Assembly (NCBI GenBank): GCA_050692985.1
Contig: JBOGVZ010000044.1
Location: 1-35,822, forward strand
Source: JBOGVZ01 sp050692985
GTDB taxonomy: Bacteria > Actinomycetota > UBA4738 > CALAEC01
Direction: 5' to 3'
DNA length: 35,822 nt
This document shows positions 24,225 to 32,243 of this stretch, one piece after another. How positions within the stretch are numbered: position 1 is the first letter of the stretch; each line of letters begins with the position of its first letter. Both the position numbers and the translations under genes were made by a program. Below the pieces are notes generated by a model. That model was not told where the DNA came from and searched no databases. It worked only from the letters and a program-made list of their open reading frames with translations.

Positions 24225-25307
24225 ATGCGCCATCCCCGCACCGTGGCGGTGCTGACGGCCGCCCTCATCGTTCTCACCGCCTGCTCGGCCGGCGGCGGAG
24301 GATCGCTGCTGAGCCAGGGGCCCGAACCGACCGCGGCCCCGTCGCCGCTCCCCCCGATCGCCGCCGGGAGCAACCGCATCGTGGAGGTCGTCGAACGGGT
24401 GACCCCCGCGGTGGTCAACGTGCGAGCCGACGTCGGCGCTCCCGGTCGACAGCCCGAGGGCACGGGGTTCGTGATCGGCTCGGATGGGATCGTGGTCACG
24501 AACTTCCACGTGGTCGAGCAGGCCTTCAGGGGTGTGGACGTGATCATGGGGGACGGGCGGCGCTTCCAGGCCCGGGCCATCGGCGCCGATGACAACGCCG
24601 ACCTGGCGATCCTGAAGCTCCAGAGCGACGAGCCCCTGAACCTGCCGACGGTGGCGCTCGGGGACTCCGACACCCTGCGGCTGGGACAGACGGTGGTGGC
24701 CATGGGGTTCGCCCTGGGGCTCCAGGGTGGGCCCTCGGTCACGTCGGGGATCGTCTCTGCGCTGGGCCGAACGATCCAGGCGGGTGACAACGGGCAGGTC
24801 CGGACCTACGAGGACCTGATCCAGACCGACGCGGCCATCAACCCGGGGAACTCCGGCGGACCGCTGCTCGACCTGGACGGCCAGGTGGTGGGCATCAACA
24901 CCGCCGGGGCCAGCCAGGCGGAGAACATCGGCTTCGCCATCTCCATCAACCGGGCCAGGCCGATCATCGACCACGCCATCGAGGATCCCGATGCCCCCAC
25001 GCCCCTGCTGGGGGTGGTGACCCAGACCGTCGACCCGTTGGTGGTGGCCGAGCTCGGCCTCCCGGTGGACCGGGGAGTGGTGGTCCTGGACGTCCTGCCG
25101 GGAGGGCCCGCGGACGACGCCCGGATCCGGACCGGGGACGTGATCGTCGGCATCGACGGCGAGGACGTCGAGGACAACGACGAGCTCCAGGAGCGGCTCC
25201 TGGACCACGAGCCCGGGAAGGAGGTCTCCGTCCAGCTCGTCCGGTCAGACGGGTCGGAGGAGGACGTCACGGTGACGCTGGACGTCCGCCCCGTGCCGGC
25301 CGGCTGA
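24225..25307 (+). CDS. HtrA/DegP-like serine protease lipoprotein with PDZ domain
   Basis: A 360-residue extracytoplasmic quality-control protease. A lipoprotein signal (LTAALIVLTAC, lipobox Cys20) would tether it to the membrane. The trypsin-like domain (about residues 55-235) has the full triad: His95 in VVTNFHVVEQ, Asp126 in DNADLAILKL and Ser210 in NPGNSGGPLLD. One PDZ domain follows at about 265-355 ('LLGVVTQTV...GVVVLDVLPGGPADDARIRTGD' region), which controls activity or substrate choice. The start ATG 24225 is chosen because a -10 box ends seven bases upstream; the open frame runs further back but is non-coding there. It reads towards trmI and the proteasome locus and has its own promoter. 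Confidence 0.92.
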   Translation: MRHPRTVAVLTAALIVLTACSAGGGGSLLSQGPEPTAAPSPLPPIAAGSNRIVEVVERVTPAVVNVRADVGAPGRQPEGTGFVIGSDGIVVTNFHVVEQAFRGVDVIMGDGRRFQARAIGADDNADLAILKLQSDEPLNLPTVALGDSDTLRLGQTVVAMGFALGLQGGPSVTSGIVSALGRTIQAGDNGQVRTYEDLIQTDAAINPGNSGGPLLDLDGQVVGINTAGASQAENIGFAISINRARPIIDHAIEDPDAPTPLLGVVTQTVDPLVVAELGLPVDRGVVVLDVLPGGPADDARIRTGDVIVGIDGEDVEDNDELQERLLDHEPGKEVSVQLVRSDGSEEDVTVTLDVRPVPAG

Positions 25308-25327
25308 GCGAGCCGGGCTCCGTCCGG

Positions 25328-25333
25328 TAGCCT
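25328..25333 (+). promoter_or_regulatory. -10 box upstream of trmI and its mini-ORF
   Basis: TAGCCT ends seven bases before an ATG (25341), so the transcript would begin at or near that ATG rather than at the trmI GTG 25361. Confidence 0.4.
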
Positions 25334-25340
25334 GTGCGGG

Positions 25341-25364
25341 ATGAGCGCCGGGGACCGTCCGTGA
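25341..25364 (+). CDS. Seven-codon leader ORF overlapping the trmI start
   Basis: ATG 25341 opens the reading frame MSAGDRP, which ends at TGA 25362-25364. That stop overlaps the trmI GTG start at 25361 as GTGA. The ATG lies seven bases after the likely -10 box, so it would be read from a leaderless transcript and could hand ribosomes to trmI. Its sequence resembles the N-terminus of some TrmI proteins (MSAGDG..), so it may instead be the old start of trmI separated by a frameshift. Either reading is inference. Confidence 0.35.
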   Translation: MSAGDRP

Positions 25365-26143
25365 ACGGCGAGCCGTTCCGCCGGGGCGAGCGGGTCATCC
25401 TCCTCGATGGTCGGGGGCGCCGGTACCTGGTCCGCCTGGAATCGGGAGCGACGTTCCACTACCACGGCGGGGCCGTGCCCCACGACCTGGTGCTCGGCTC
25501 GGAAGAGGGGACCGTGGTCCACTCGACCACCGGGACCTCGCTGACCTGCTTCCGGCCTCGGCTAGTGGACTTCGTCCTGAAGATGGGCCGCGGGGCCCAG
25601 GTCATCTACCCCAAGGACCTGGGGGCGATCCTGGTGTACGCGGACGTGTTCGCCGGCGCCCGGGTCCTGGAGGCGGGGACCGGCTCCGGCGCCCTGACGA
25701 TGGCCCTGTGCCGGGCGGTGGGTCCCGACGGCCGCGTCGTGTCCTACGAGACCCGCCCCGACTTCCACGAGGTGGCCCGGGACAACGCCGAGCAGTTCTT
25801 CGGCACGGTGCCCCCGTGGCTGGACCTCCGGGTGGGGGACGTCCGGGAGGTGGCCGCCACCGACGAGCGGTTCCACCGGCTGTTCCTCGACCTCCCCAAC
25901 CCGTGGGAGCTCGTGCCCGAGGTGGCGGGATCGCTGCTCCCCGGGGGCATCCTGTGCGGGTACCTGCCCACCACGGGGCAGGTCCAGGCCCTGGTCCAGG
26001 CCCTGGATGAGGGCGGGTTCGCCGAGGTGGAGACGTTCGAGGTCCTGCACCGGACCTGGCACGTGAAGCCCCGCAGCGTGCGTCCCGACCACCGAATGGT
26101 GGCCCACACCGGGTTCGTCACGGTGGCTCGGCGCACGGCGTAG
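25361..26143 (+). CDS. trmI: tRNA (adenine-58-N1)-methyltransferase
   Basis: Methylates A58 in the T-loop of tRNA with S-adenosylmethionine. The 260-residue product has the N-terminal beta domain ('FRRGERVILLDGRGRRYLV', 'GATFHYHGG') and 'PRLVDFVLKMGRGAQVIYPKD', the hallmark of bacterial TrmI. SAM-binding motif I is VLEAGTGSGALT at 102-113, and 'HRLFLDLPNPWE' holds the catalytic aspartate. GTG 25361 gives the usual N-terminal length; GTG 25334 is in frame but implies an odd N-terminus, and the nearby ATG 25341 is out of frame. TrmI next to the proteasome ATPase is a conserved actinobacterial neighbourhood. Confidence 0.92.
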   Translation: MNGEPFRRGERVILLDGRGRRYLVRLESGATFHYHGGAVPHDLVLGSEEGTVVHSTTGTSLTCFRPRLVDFVLKMGRGAQVIYPKDLGAILVYADVFAGARVLEAGTGSGALTMALCRAVGPDGRVVSYETRPDFHEVARDNAEQFFGTVPPWLDLRVGDVREVAATDERFHRLFLDLPNPWELVPEVAGSLLPGGILCGYLPTTGQVQALVQALDEGGFAEVETFEVLHRTWHVKPRSVRPDHRMVAHTGFVTVARRTA

Positions 26144-26209
26144 GCCATCCCGGCCGAGGACGGCGGACGTATCACCAACAGCCTCCCCGGCGCCCGGGGG
26201 GGTGGCGGG

Positions 26210-26215
26210 TATACT
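26210..26215 (+). promoter_or_regulatory. -10 box of the proteasome ATPase gene
   Basis: TATACT lies 28 bases before ATG 26244, leaving a leader of about 20 bases with GTGGGAGG as ribosome site. This is one of the best -10 matches in the window. A -35 box is not evident. Confidence 0.5.
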
Positions 26216-26243
26216 CGAAACTCGGCTGGCAGAGGTGGGAGGC

Positions 26244-27995
26244 ATGGCCCAGGAAGACCCCCGGGAGCGCATCGAGCGCTACGAGAAGCAGATCCACGAA
26301 CTCCAGACCCACGTGAAGTTCCTGGAGGACGAGATCGGCCTGCTGCGCCGGCGGCTGCACAACACGCCCCGCCAGGTGAAGGTCCTCGAGGAGCGCCTCC
26401 TGGAGAGCCGGGGCGAGGTGGCCCGGGCCCTGGCCCAGAACGAGAAGCTGGTCGGGACGCTGAAGTCCGAACGGGACAAGCTCGAGTCCCTCAAGGAGGA
26501 GGTCGAGAAGCTCACCCGTCCCCCGGCCTCCTTCGGCGTGTACCTCGGCCAGAACGAGGACGGCAGCGTCGACGTGTACACCTCGGGGCGGAAGATGCGG
26601 GTGAACGTGGACCCCGAGCTCGACCGGAGCCAGTTCCGCCGCGGTGTGGAGGTCATCCTCAACGAGGCCCTCAACGTGGTGGACGTGCTCGACCAGGACA
26701 CGCAGGGACAGGTCGTCACCCTCAAGGAGATCCTCGACCAGGAGCGCGTGGTGGTCCTGGGCCATGGCGACGAGGAGATGGTGGCCGTGGTGGCCCAGCA
26801 GCTGCGCGGCCAGCAGTACCGGCCCGGCGACCCCCTGCTGTTCGATCCACGGTCCGGCCACGTGCTCGAGGTCCTGCCGAAGGAGCAGGTCGAGGAGCTC
26901 ATCCTCGAGGAGATCCCCGACGTGTCCTACGACGACATCGGGGGGCTGTCGATCCAGATCGAGGAGATCAAGGACGCGGTCGAGCTGCCGTTCCTGTACG
27001 CCGAGCTGTTCCGGGAGCACGAGCTCACGCCGCCGAAGGGCGTGCTGCTGTACGGTCCGCCGGGGTGCGGCAAGACCCTCATCGCCAAGGCCGTGGCCCG
27101 GTCGCTGGCCGATGAGGTGGGCAAGCGCACCGGCCGCACCGACGCCCACTCCTACTTCCTGAACGTGAAGGGGCCGGAGCTCCTGAACAAGTACGTCGGT
27201 GAGACCGAGCGGCAGATCCGCCTGATCTTCCAGCGGGCCAAGGAGAAGTCGGAGGAGGGCTTCCCGGTCATCGTGTTCTTCGACGAGATGGAGTCGATCT
27301 TCCGCATCCGGGGCTCGGGCGTGTCCTCGGACGTGGAGAACACCATCGTCCCTCAGCTCCTGTCGGAGATCGACGGCGTGGAGACGCTGAAGAACGTCAT
27401 CGTGATCGGGGCCTCGAACCGGGAGGACCTGATCGACCCGGCGATCCTCCGGCCGGGGCGGCTCGACGTGAAGATCAAGATCGAGCGGCCCGACGCGGGC
27501 GCGTCCTCCGACATCATGTCGAAGTACCTGACGCCCGACGTACCCATCCACAACGACGAGATCCACCAGCACAAGGGCGACGCCATGGCCGCCGTCCGCC
27601 GGATGATCGAACGGACCATCGACCACATGTACGCCACCTCGGAGGAGAACAAGTTCCTGGAGGTCACGTACCAGAACGGCGACAAGGAGATCCTGTACTT
27701 CAAGGACTTCAACTCCGGAGCCATGATCGAGAACATCGTCCGCCGGGCCAAGAAGACCGCTATCAAGCGCTTCCTCCAGCAGGGGGAGAAGGGCATCAAG
27801 CTCGAGGACCTGATCACGGCCATCCGTGCGGAGTTCAAGGAGCACGAGGACCTGCCCAACACCACGAACCCCGACGACTGGGCGCGGATCTCCGGGAAGA
27901 AGGGCGAGCGGATCGTCTACGTGCGCACGCTGCTGGGCGAGCGCAAGGGCGAGGGCCGACAGGTCGAGCGGGTCAACGCCGGCCAGTACCTGTAG
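26244..27995 (+). CDS. arc: Proteasome-associated AAA ATPase ARC/Mpa
   Basis: The hexameric ring ATPase that recognises pupylated proteins, unfolds them and feeds them to the 20S core. The 583-residue product has an N-terminal coiled coil (about residues 8-80), which binds Pup, then the OB double domain (about 85-230). The AAA domain follows, with Walker A GPPGCGKT (271-278), Walker B ending in Asp347-Glu348 (VIVFFDEMES) and 'IGASNREDLIDPAILRPGRLD' as second region of homology. It ends in GQYL, the tail that docks into the 20S alpha ring. ATG 26244 is chosen because of GTGGGAGG at the right distance; a GTG at 26202 is in frame but upstream of the -10 box. The gene is also called mpa in mycobacteria. 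The unknown 128-aa gene follows 29 bases later. Confidence 0.96.
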   Translation: MAQEDPRERIERYEKQIHELQTHVKFLEDEIGLLRRRLHNTPRQVKVLEERLLESRGEVARALAQNEKLVGTLKSERDKLESLKEEVEKLTRPPASFGVYLGQNEDGSVDVYTSGRKMRVNVDPELDRSQFRRGVEVILNEALNVVDVLDQDTQGQVVTLKEILDQERVVVLGHGDEEMVAVVAQQLRGQQYRPGDPLLFDPRSGHVLEVLPKEQVEELILEEIPDVSYDDIGGLSIQIEEIKDAVELPFLYAELFREHELTPPKGVLLYGPPGCGKTLIAKAVARSLADEVGKRTGRTDAHSYFLNVKGPELLNKYVGETERQIRLIFQRAKEKSEEGFPVIVFFDEMESIFRIRGSGVSSDVENTIVPQLLSEIDGVETLKNVIVIGASNREDLIDPAILRPGRLDVKIKIERPDAGASSDIMSKYLTPDVPIHNDEIHQHKGDAMAAVRRMIERTIDHMYATSEENKFLEVTYQNGDKEILYFKDFNSGAMIENIVRRAKKTAIKRFLQQGEKGIKLEDLITAIRAEFKEHEDLPNTTNPDDWARISGKKGERIVYVRTLLGERKGEGRQVERVNAGQYL

Positions 27996-28024
27996 CGCAG
28001 TTGCCACCGGTGCCGGAGTCCATC

Positions 28025-28411
28025 ATGCAACTGCTCCGAGCCGTCGTGGAGCCCGCCGTTCGCCCAGCGGGATTCGAGCTCACCGGGAACGGCGGATTCC
28101 GGCCGAGCGATGGCTCCCTGATCGTGCTCTTCGAGGCGAACCCCGATGTGTTCCCTGCCCGCTTCCAGCGCTTCCTGGCCGGCTACGACGAGGATGGGCC
28201 CGGCTGCGTCGACCTGTGGGTCGAGTACGACCCTCGTGCGAGAACGGTCCGAGGCGACCTCGAAGGGACCGATGTCGGCCACTGGCTCCGGGAGCACGGC
28301 CGGGAGGCGATGGCCCAGCGCTTGGACAGTCCGTCCGACCTGGAGAAGGCTCTGGAGTCATTGGCCGACGGGCTGCGGGCGATGCTCGCCGAGGAGCGGT
28401 CGGGTCCGTAG
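28025..28411 (+). CDS. Uncharacterised 128-aa protein between arc and dop
   Basis: A small acidic, probably soluble protein inside the pupylation locus. Its N-terminal part 'LLRAVVEPAVRPAGFELTGNGGFRPSDGSLIVLFEANPD' and 'CVDLWVEYDPRART' resemble, loosely, the DUF4304-like pattern of a helix followed by a mixed sheet. This is a weak guess. The C-terminal 'DSPSDLEKALESLADGLRAMLAEE' is an amphipathic helix. No signal peptide, cysteine cluster or catalytic motif is visible. GGAG six bases before ATG 28025 supports that start; a TTG at 28001 is also in frame. It begins 29 bases after the arc stop and ends 48 bases before dop, so it is probably co-transcribed with arc. A role in the proteasome system is suggested by position only. 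Confidence 0.65.
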   Translation: MQLLRAVVEPAVRPAGFELTGNGGFRPSDGSLIVLFEANPDVFPARFQRFLAGYDEDGPGCVDLWVEYDPRARTVRGDLEGTDVGHWLREHGREAMAQRLDSPSDLEKALESLADGLRAMLAEERSGP

Positions 28412-28443
28412 GGTGACCTCCGCCCTTCGTCGGTCCGGGGCCG

Positions 28444-28449
28444 TATCCT
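28444..28449 (+). promoter_or_regulatory. Likely -10 box for dop
   Basis: TATCCT ends ten bases before the ATG at 28460, and the spacer contains AGGAAC, so either a very short leader or a leaderless start is possible. Confidence 0.4.
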
Positions 28450-28459
28450 AGGAACCCTG

Positions 28460-29944
28460 ATGGCCATCCCCAAGGTCATGGGCATCGAGACGGAGTACGG
28501 GATCTTCGGGCCCGGCAACCCCGAGTTCAACCCCGTGCTGGCTTCGTCCATGCTCATCAACACCTTCGCCGGCTCCCTGCGCCGCATCCGGTGGGACTAC
28601 GAGCAGGAGAGCCCCCTCCGCGACGCCCGGGGCTTCGAGCCGGTGCAGGAGCGGGAGCCGGCCGAGGAGGATCTGGGCCTGGCCAACGTGATCCTGCCGA
28701 ACGGGGCCCGGTACTACGTGGACCACGCCCACCCCGAGTACTCCACCCCGGAGTGCGCCAGTCCCCGGGACCTGGTGATCCACGACAAGGCGGGGGAGCG
28801 GATCCTGGAGGCGTCACTCCAGCTCGCCCAGGAGGTCCTGCCCCCGGGCGGGCGGGTGGCCGTGTACAAGAACAACACCGACGGCAAGGGCAACTCCTAC
28901 GGCTGCCACGAGAACTACCTGGTGGACCGGGCCACGCCGTTCGGGCGGATCGTCCGCGACCTGACACCGTTCTTCGTGACGCGACAGGTGTTCACCGGCG
29001 CCGGCAAGGTCGGCGCCGAGAGCGGGCGAGCGGAGGCCCAGTCGGTCCAGTTCCAGCTCAGCCAGCGCACCGACTTCTTCGAGGCGGAGGTGGGCCTGGA
29101 GACCACCCTGAAGCGCCCGATCATCAACACCCGGGACGAGCCCCACGCCGACCCCGAGAAGTACCGCCGGCTCCACGTGATCATCGGCGACGCCACGATG
29201 TGCGAGGTGGCTACGTTCCTGAAGGTGGGCACCACCGCCCTGGTGCTGAAGATGATCGAGGACGACCTCCTGCCGGACCTGTCCCTGGAGGCGCCGGTGG
29301 CCGCACTCCACGAGGTGTCCTGGGACCCCACGCTGCGGACCACGGTGCGGCTGGCGGACGGTCGCCGAATCACCCCCATCGACCTCCAGTGGGAGTACCT
29401 CGACCACGCCAAGAAGTACGTCAAGGAGCACGACCCCGACCCCTCGCACGCCGAGGTCCTGGGGCGGTGGGAGAGCGTGCTGGCCGCCCTGGAGGACGAC
29501 CCCATGAACCTCTCGCGGGAGATCGACTGGGTGGCCAAGTACCGGCTGGTCCAGGCCTACCGGGAGCGGGATGGGCTTGCCTGGGACGACCCCAAGCTGC
29601 GGCTCATCGACCTCCAGTACCACGACGTGCGCCGGGACCGGGGGCTGTACCACCGCCTGGAGCGATCCGGGAAGGTCGAGCGCCTGGTCTCCGACGCCGA
29701 GGTGCGGCTGGCCACGGGGGCCCCACCCCAGGACACCCGGGCGTACTTCCGGGGCCACTGCATCGAGCGATACCCCGATGCCATCGTGGCCGCTTCGTGG
29801 GACTCGGTGATCTTCGACACCGGCCGGGACGCCCTCCAGCGGGTCCCGATGCGCGAGCCGCTCAAGGGCACCCGGGACGCGGTCGAGGGCCTGTTCCACG
29901 ATGCCCCCGACGCTGCGTCCCTGGTCGACCTCCTCCAGGGCTAG
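28460..29944 (+). CDS. dop: Depupylase / Pup deamidase Dop
   Basis: A 494-residue enzyme of the glutamine-synthetase-like Dop/PafA family that removes Pup from proteins and, where Pup ends in Gln, deamidates it. Visible features are the N-terminal nucleotide motif 'MGIETEYGIFGPGNP', the Dop-specific loop ('WDYEQESPLRDARGF', residues about 45-60, absent in PafA), the catalytic region 'YYVDHAHPEYSTPECASPRD', 'YKNNTDGKGNSYGCHENYL', and the C-terminal region after about 400. The adjacent Pup ends in Glu, so only the depupylase activity should be needed. ATG 28460 matches the family start. A short hairpin follows the stop, then the pup promoter, so pup-prcB-prcA may be separately transcribed. Confidence 0.95.
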   Translation: MAIPKVMGIETEYGIFGPGNPEFNPVLASSMLINTFAGSLRRIRWDYEQESPLRDARGFEPVQEREPAEEDLGLANVILPNGARYYVDHAHPEYSTPECASPRDLVIHDKAGERILEASLQLAQEVLPPGGRVAVYKNNTDGKGNSYGCHENYLVDRATPFGRIVRDLTPFFVTRQVFTGAGKVGAESGRAEAQSVQFQLSQRTDFFEAEVGLETTLKRPIINTRDEPHADPEKYRRLHVIIGDATMCEVATFLKVGTTALVLKMIEDDLLPDLSLEAPVAALHEVSWDPTLRTTVRLADGRRITPIDLQWEYLDHAKKYVKEHDPDPSHAEVLGRWESVLAALEDDPMNLSREIDWVAKYRLVQAYRERDGLAWDDPKLRLIDLQYHDVRRDRGLYHRLERSGKVERLVSDAEVRLATGAPPQDTRAYFRGHCIERYPDAIVAASWDSVIFDTGRDALQRVPMREPLKGTRDAVEGLFHDAPDAASLVDLLQG

Positions 29945-29969
29945 CCCACCCTCCCCGGGCTGGGGTGGG
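29945..29969 (+). terminator. Hairpin after dop
   Basis: CCCACCC (29945-29951) pairs with GGGTGGG (29963-29969) around an 11-base loop immediately after the dop stop. It has no T tract and is a weak terminator candidate just ahead of the pup promoter. Confidence 0.4.
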
Positions 29970-29977
29970 GCCCGGCC

Positions 29978-29983
29978 TACAAT
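29978..29983 (+). promoter_or_regulatory. -10 box of the pup-prcB-prcA operon
   Basis: TACAAT lies 34 bases before the pup TTG start and gives a leader of about 28 bases carrying AAGGAGG (30004-30010). No -35 match is clear. Confidence 0.5.
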
Positions 29984-30017
29984 AGGGAGGGATCCCCACA
30001 GCGAAGGAGGTGGCGCG

Positions 30018-30224
30018 TTGCCACAGGAGCAGGAGCAGAAGCGAACGCAGAAGAAGACCGGAGGCGGGGGCGGCGACCCCGGGGCCGGCGGGCAGACGTC
30101 GGCCACGGCCAAGGGCGAGAAGCTCAAGGGCGAGATGGACGACCTCCTGGAGGAGATCGACACCGTCCTGGAGGAGAACGCCGAGGAGTTCATCAAGAGT
30201 TATGTCCAGAAGGGGGGAGAGTGA
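30018..30224 (+). CDS. pup: Prokaryotic ubiquitin-like protein Pup
   Basis: A 68-residue disordered modifier that PafA attaches to lysines of proteins destined for the proteasome. The N-terminal half is basic and glycine-rich (QEQKRTQKKTGGGGGDPG). The C-terminal half has the ARC-binding helix 'LLEEIDTVLEENAEEFIKSYVQ', and the protein ends in Lys-Gly-Gly-Glu. Glu in place of the more familiar Gln means no deamidation is needed before ligation. The start is TTG 30018, the only start with a ribosome site (AAGGAGG, seven bases upstream); it gives the expected N-terminus 'MPQEQEQKR'. The stop overlaps the prcB GTG start as GTGA, so the two are translationally coupled. Confidence 0.95.
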   Translation: MPQEQEQKRTQKKTGGGGGDPGAGGQTSATAKGEKLKGEMDDLLEEIDTVLEENAEEFIKSYVQKGGE

Positions 30225-31024
30225 TCGGCGATCCAACGGGAGGACCCTCCGGGCCCTCCAGGCCGTTCGGGGCCAACCCCTCGTTCTTCGACCTCGTCCG
30301 GGGCATGGGCCTGGACCCCTCCGCCGCGGCCTCCGGCGAGGGCCCGGTGAGCGCGCCGCACGGGACCACCGTGCTGGCGCTCCAGTTCCGGGACGGCGTG
30401 GTGATGGCCGGCGACCGGCGAGCCGTGGAGGGCTACGCCATCGCCGACAGCAAGATGGACAAGGTGTTCCCCGCCGACGACCACTCGGCGGTGGGGATCG
30501 CGGGCGTGGCGGGCCAGGCCCTGGAGCTGGTCCGCCTGTTCCAGACGGAGCTGGAGCACTACGAGAAGGTCGAGGGGGACGAGCTCTCGCTGGAGGGGAA
30601 GGCCAACCGGCTGGCCCAGATGCTCCGGGCCGCGTTCCCCTTCGTCCTCCAAGGGCTCATCGTGGTGCCCATCTACGCCGGCTACGACCTCCGTCGCGGC
30701 GGCGGCAGGATCTTCCGCTACGACGTGATCGGCGGGCGCTACGAGGAGACCGAGTACCAGGCCACGGGCTCGGGCGCCCGGGACGCCAAGGGCAGCCTCA
30801 AGAAGCGGTGGCGCCCCGGCATGGGGCGCGATGAGGCCATCCAGGCCGCCGTGGAGGCCCTCCTCGACGCCTCCGAGGAGGACACCGCCACCGGGGGACC
30901 GGACCCGGTGCGGGGCATCTTCCCCACGGTGCACCTCGTGAGCGCACAGGGCGTCCAGGAGGCTCCCGAGGACGAGGTCCGGGCGGCCTACCAGGCTGTC
31001 CTGGAGCGACGGAGCCAGCCATGA
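30221..31024 (+). CDS. prcB: Proteasome beta subunit PrcB
   Basis: The proteolytic subunit of the 20S core. The 267-residue precursor has a 48-residue propeptide that ends in PHG. Autocleavage before Thr49 exposes the catalytic N-terminal threonine in 'TTVLALQFRDGVVMAGDRRA'. The catalytic helper positions (Asp and Lys in 'GDRRAVEGYAIADSKMDKVF') are present. 'SLEGKANRLAQMLRAAFPFVLQG' and 'YQATGSGARDAKGSLKKRWRPGMGRDEAIQAAVEAL' are typical. It starts at GTG 30221, overlapping the pup stop, and overlaps prcA by ATGA, a tight pup-prcB-prcA unit. Confidence 0.96.
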   Translation: MIGDPTGGPSGPSRPFGANPSFFDLVRGMGLDPSAAASGEGPVSAPHGTTVLALQFRDGVVMAGDRRAVEGYAIADSKMDKVFPADDHSAVGIAGVAGQALELVRLFQTELEHYEKVEGDELSLEGKANRLAQMLRAAFPFVLQGLIVVPIYAGYDLRRGGGRIFRYDVIGGRYEETEYQATGSGARDAKGSLKKRWRPGMGRDEAIQAAVEALLDASEEDTATGGPDPVRGIFPTVHLVSAQGVQEAPEDEVRAAYQAVLERRSQP

Positions 31025-31704
31025 CGATGCCGTTCTACGTGGCCCCCGAGCAGCTCATGAAGGACCGCTCGGACTACGCCCGCAAGGGCATCGCCCGGGG
31101 GAAGCCGGTGGTGGCCCTGGAGTACGCCGACGGCATCCTGTTCATCGCCGACAACCCTTCGACCCACCTGTACAAGGTCTCGGAGATCTACGACCGCCTG
31201 GCCTTCGCCGGGGTGGGCAAGTACAGCGAGTTCGAGAGCCTGCGGATCGCCGGCGTGCAGCTGGCCGACGTCCGCGGCTACGCGTACGGGCGCGACGACG
31301 TCACGGCCAAGACCCTGGCCAACGCCTACTCCCAGGCCCTGGCGAACGTGTTCACCCAGCAGATGAAGCCGTTCGAGGTGGAGATCCTGGTGGCCCAGGT
31401 GGGGGTGGACGGCGAGGACAGCGAGATGTTCCACATCCTGTTCGACGGCAGCGTCACGGACCAGGAGGGCTTCGTGGCCATGGGGGGCGAGTCGGACGCG
31501 CTGGCCGAGCGGCTCAAGGGCGCCTACGAGCGGGGCCTCGAGCTGGGGGCCGCCCTCAAGGTGGGCGTGGGGGCCCTCACCGCGGGGAACGGGGACCGTC
31601 CCGAGGCCGGACGGCTCGAGGTGGCGGTGCTCGACCGCAACCGTCCCCGCCGCAAGTTCCGCCGGCTCCACGACGAGGAGATCACCTCGATCCTGGAGGG
31701 CTAG
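31021..31704 (+). CDS. prcA: Proteasome alpha subunit PrcA
   Basis: The outer-ring subunit of the 20S core. Its N-terminus gates the channel and its surface pockets receive the QYL tail of ARC. The 227-residue product opens with the family start 'MPFYVAPEQLMKDRSDYARKGIARGKPVVAL', and 'GILFIADNPSTHLYKVSEIYDRLAFAGVGKYSEFE' and 'DVRGYAYGRDDVTAKTLANAYSQ' are typical. It has no N-terminal Thr, as expected for an alpha subunit. ATG 31021 overlaps the prcB stop. The 3' end overlaps by 23 bases a convergent lipoprotein gene, which is unusual in this locus. Confidence 0.95.
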   Translation: MTMPFYVAPEQLMKDRSDYARKGIARGKPVVALEYADGILFIADNPSTHLYKVSEIYDRLAFAGVGKYSEFESLRIAGVQLADVRGYAYGRDDVTAKTLANAYSQALANVFTQQMKPFEVEILVAQVGVDGEDSEMFHILFDGSVTDQEGFVAMGGESDALAERLKGAYERGLELGAALKVGVGALTAGNGDRPEAGRLEVAVLDRNRPRRKFRRLHDEEITSILEG

Positions 31705-32113
31705 GGGGGCCAGGGCTGGCCGGTAACCGGCGCACCCAATCGGCACTGGTCAACACGGCGTTCCGACTCTGGCCGCACGGGTCGTCGAGCGGAGTGAGGG
31801 TGAGCGAATCGCCCCCCAGGTTCCAGGCGTAGGTGTCGTCCTCGTCCCGGCACAGATCACGGTAGAACGACGGGCTCACGTGCGTGGTGGTGAGCGTGAC
31901 CGTCCCACCGTCCACGGCGTACCGGCCTCGCCAGGAGATGTCCCCGGTCACCAGCCTCCACCGTCCCTCCCCGAACTCCAGGACGTTCTGGCCGAGTCCG
32001 TCGTAGGTGCCGGCGAGCCGAGCCGCCGGCGCGAGCGGCGTCGGTGTGGGCGCCAGCTCCGAAGAGCACGCCACGGCCAGGGCCACGATCGGCAGGACGG
32101 ACCACCGGGGCAT
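31682..32113 (-). CDS. Small secreted lipoprotein, convergent with prcA
   Basis: A 143-residue lipoprotein with a short signal (MPRWSVLPIVALAVAC, lipobox Cys16). The remainder is a small beta-rich domain: 'LAGTYDGLGQNVLEFGEGRWRLVTGDISWRGRYAVDGGTVTLTT', with two later cysteines (DLCRDEDD and DPCGQS) that may form a disulfide. The pattern resembles the lipocalin-like 'GTYRxxx..G.W' surface lipoproteins common in actinobacteria, but I cannot name the family. TAGGAT ends six bases before the ATG on the minus strand, so the transcript is probably leaderless. Its 3' end overlaps prcA by 23 bases in convergent orientation. Confidence 0.7.
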   Translation of the reverse strand: MPRWSVLPIVALAVACSSELAPTPTPLAPAARLAGTYDGLGQNVLEFGEGRWRLVTGDISWRGRYAVDGGTVTLTTTHVSPSFYRDLCRDEDDTYAWNLGGDSLTLTPLDDPCGQSRNAVLTSADWVRRLPASPGPPSPPGSR

Positions 32114-32119
32114 CGGCCC

Positions 32120-32125
32120 ATCCTA
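32120..32125 (-). promoter_or_regulatory. -10 box of the small lipoprotein gene (leaderless)
   Basis: On the minus strand TAGGAT is followed by six bases (GGGCCG) and the ATG at 32113, the spacing of a leaderless promoter. Confidence 0.5.
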
Positions 32126-32243
32126 TGAGGTCGGGATTCCCCGTGGCTCCGGCAGGAAAAGGGGCCATTCGTGGCGAACTACCCGAGCGACGGCCTCTGG
32201 GAGGGAAGGTCGGGATTCGCCCGAGCGCGCGAAGGAGGGCGAG

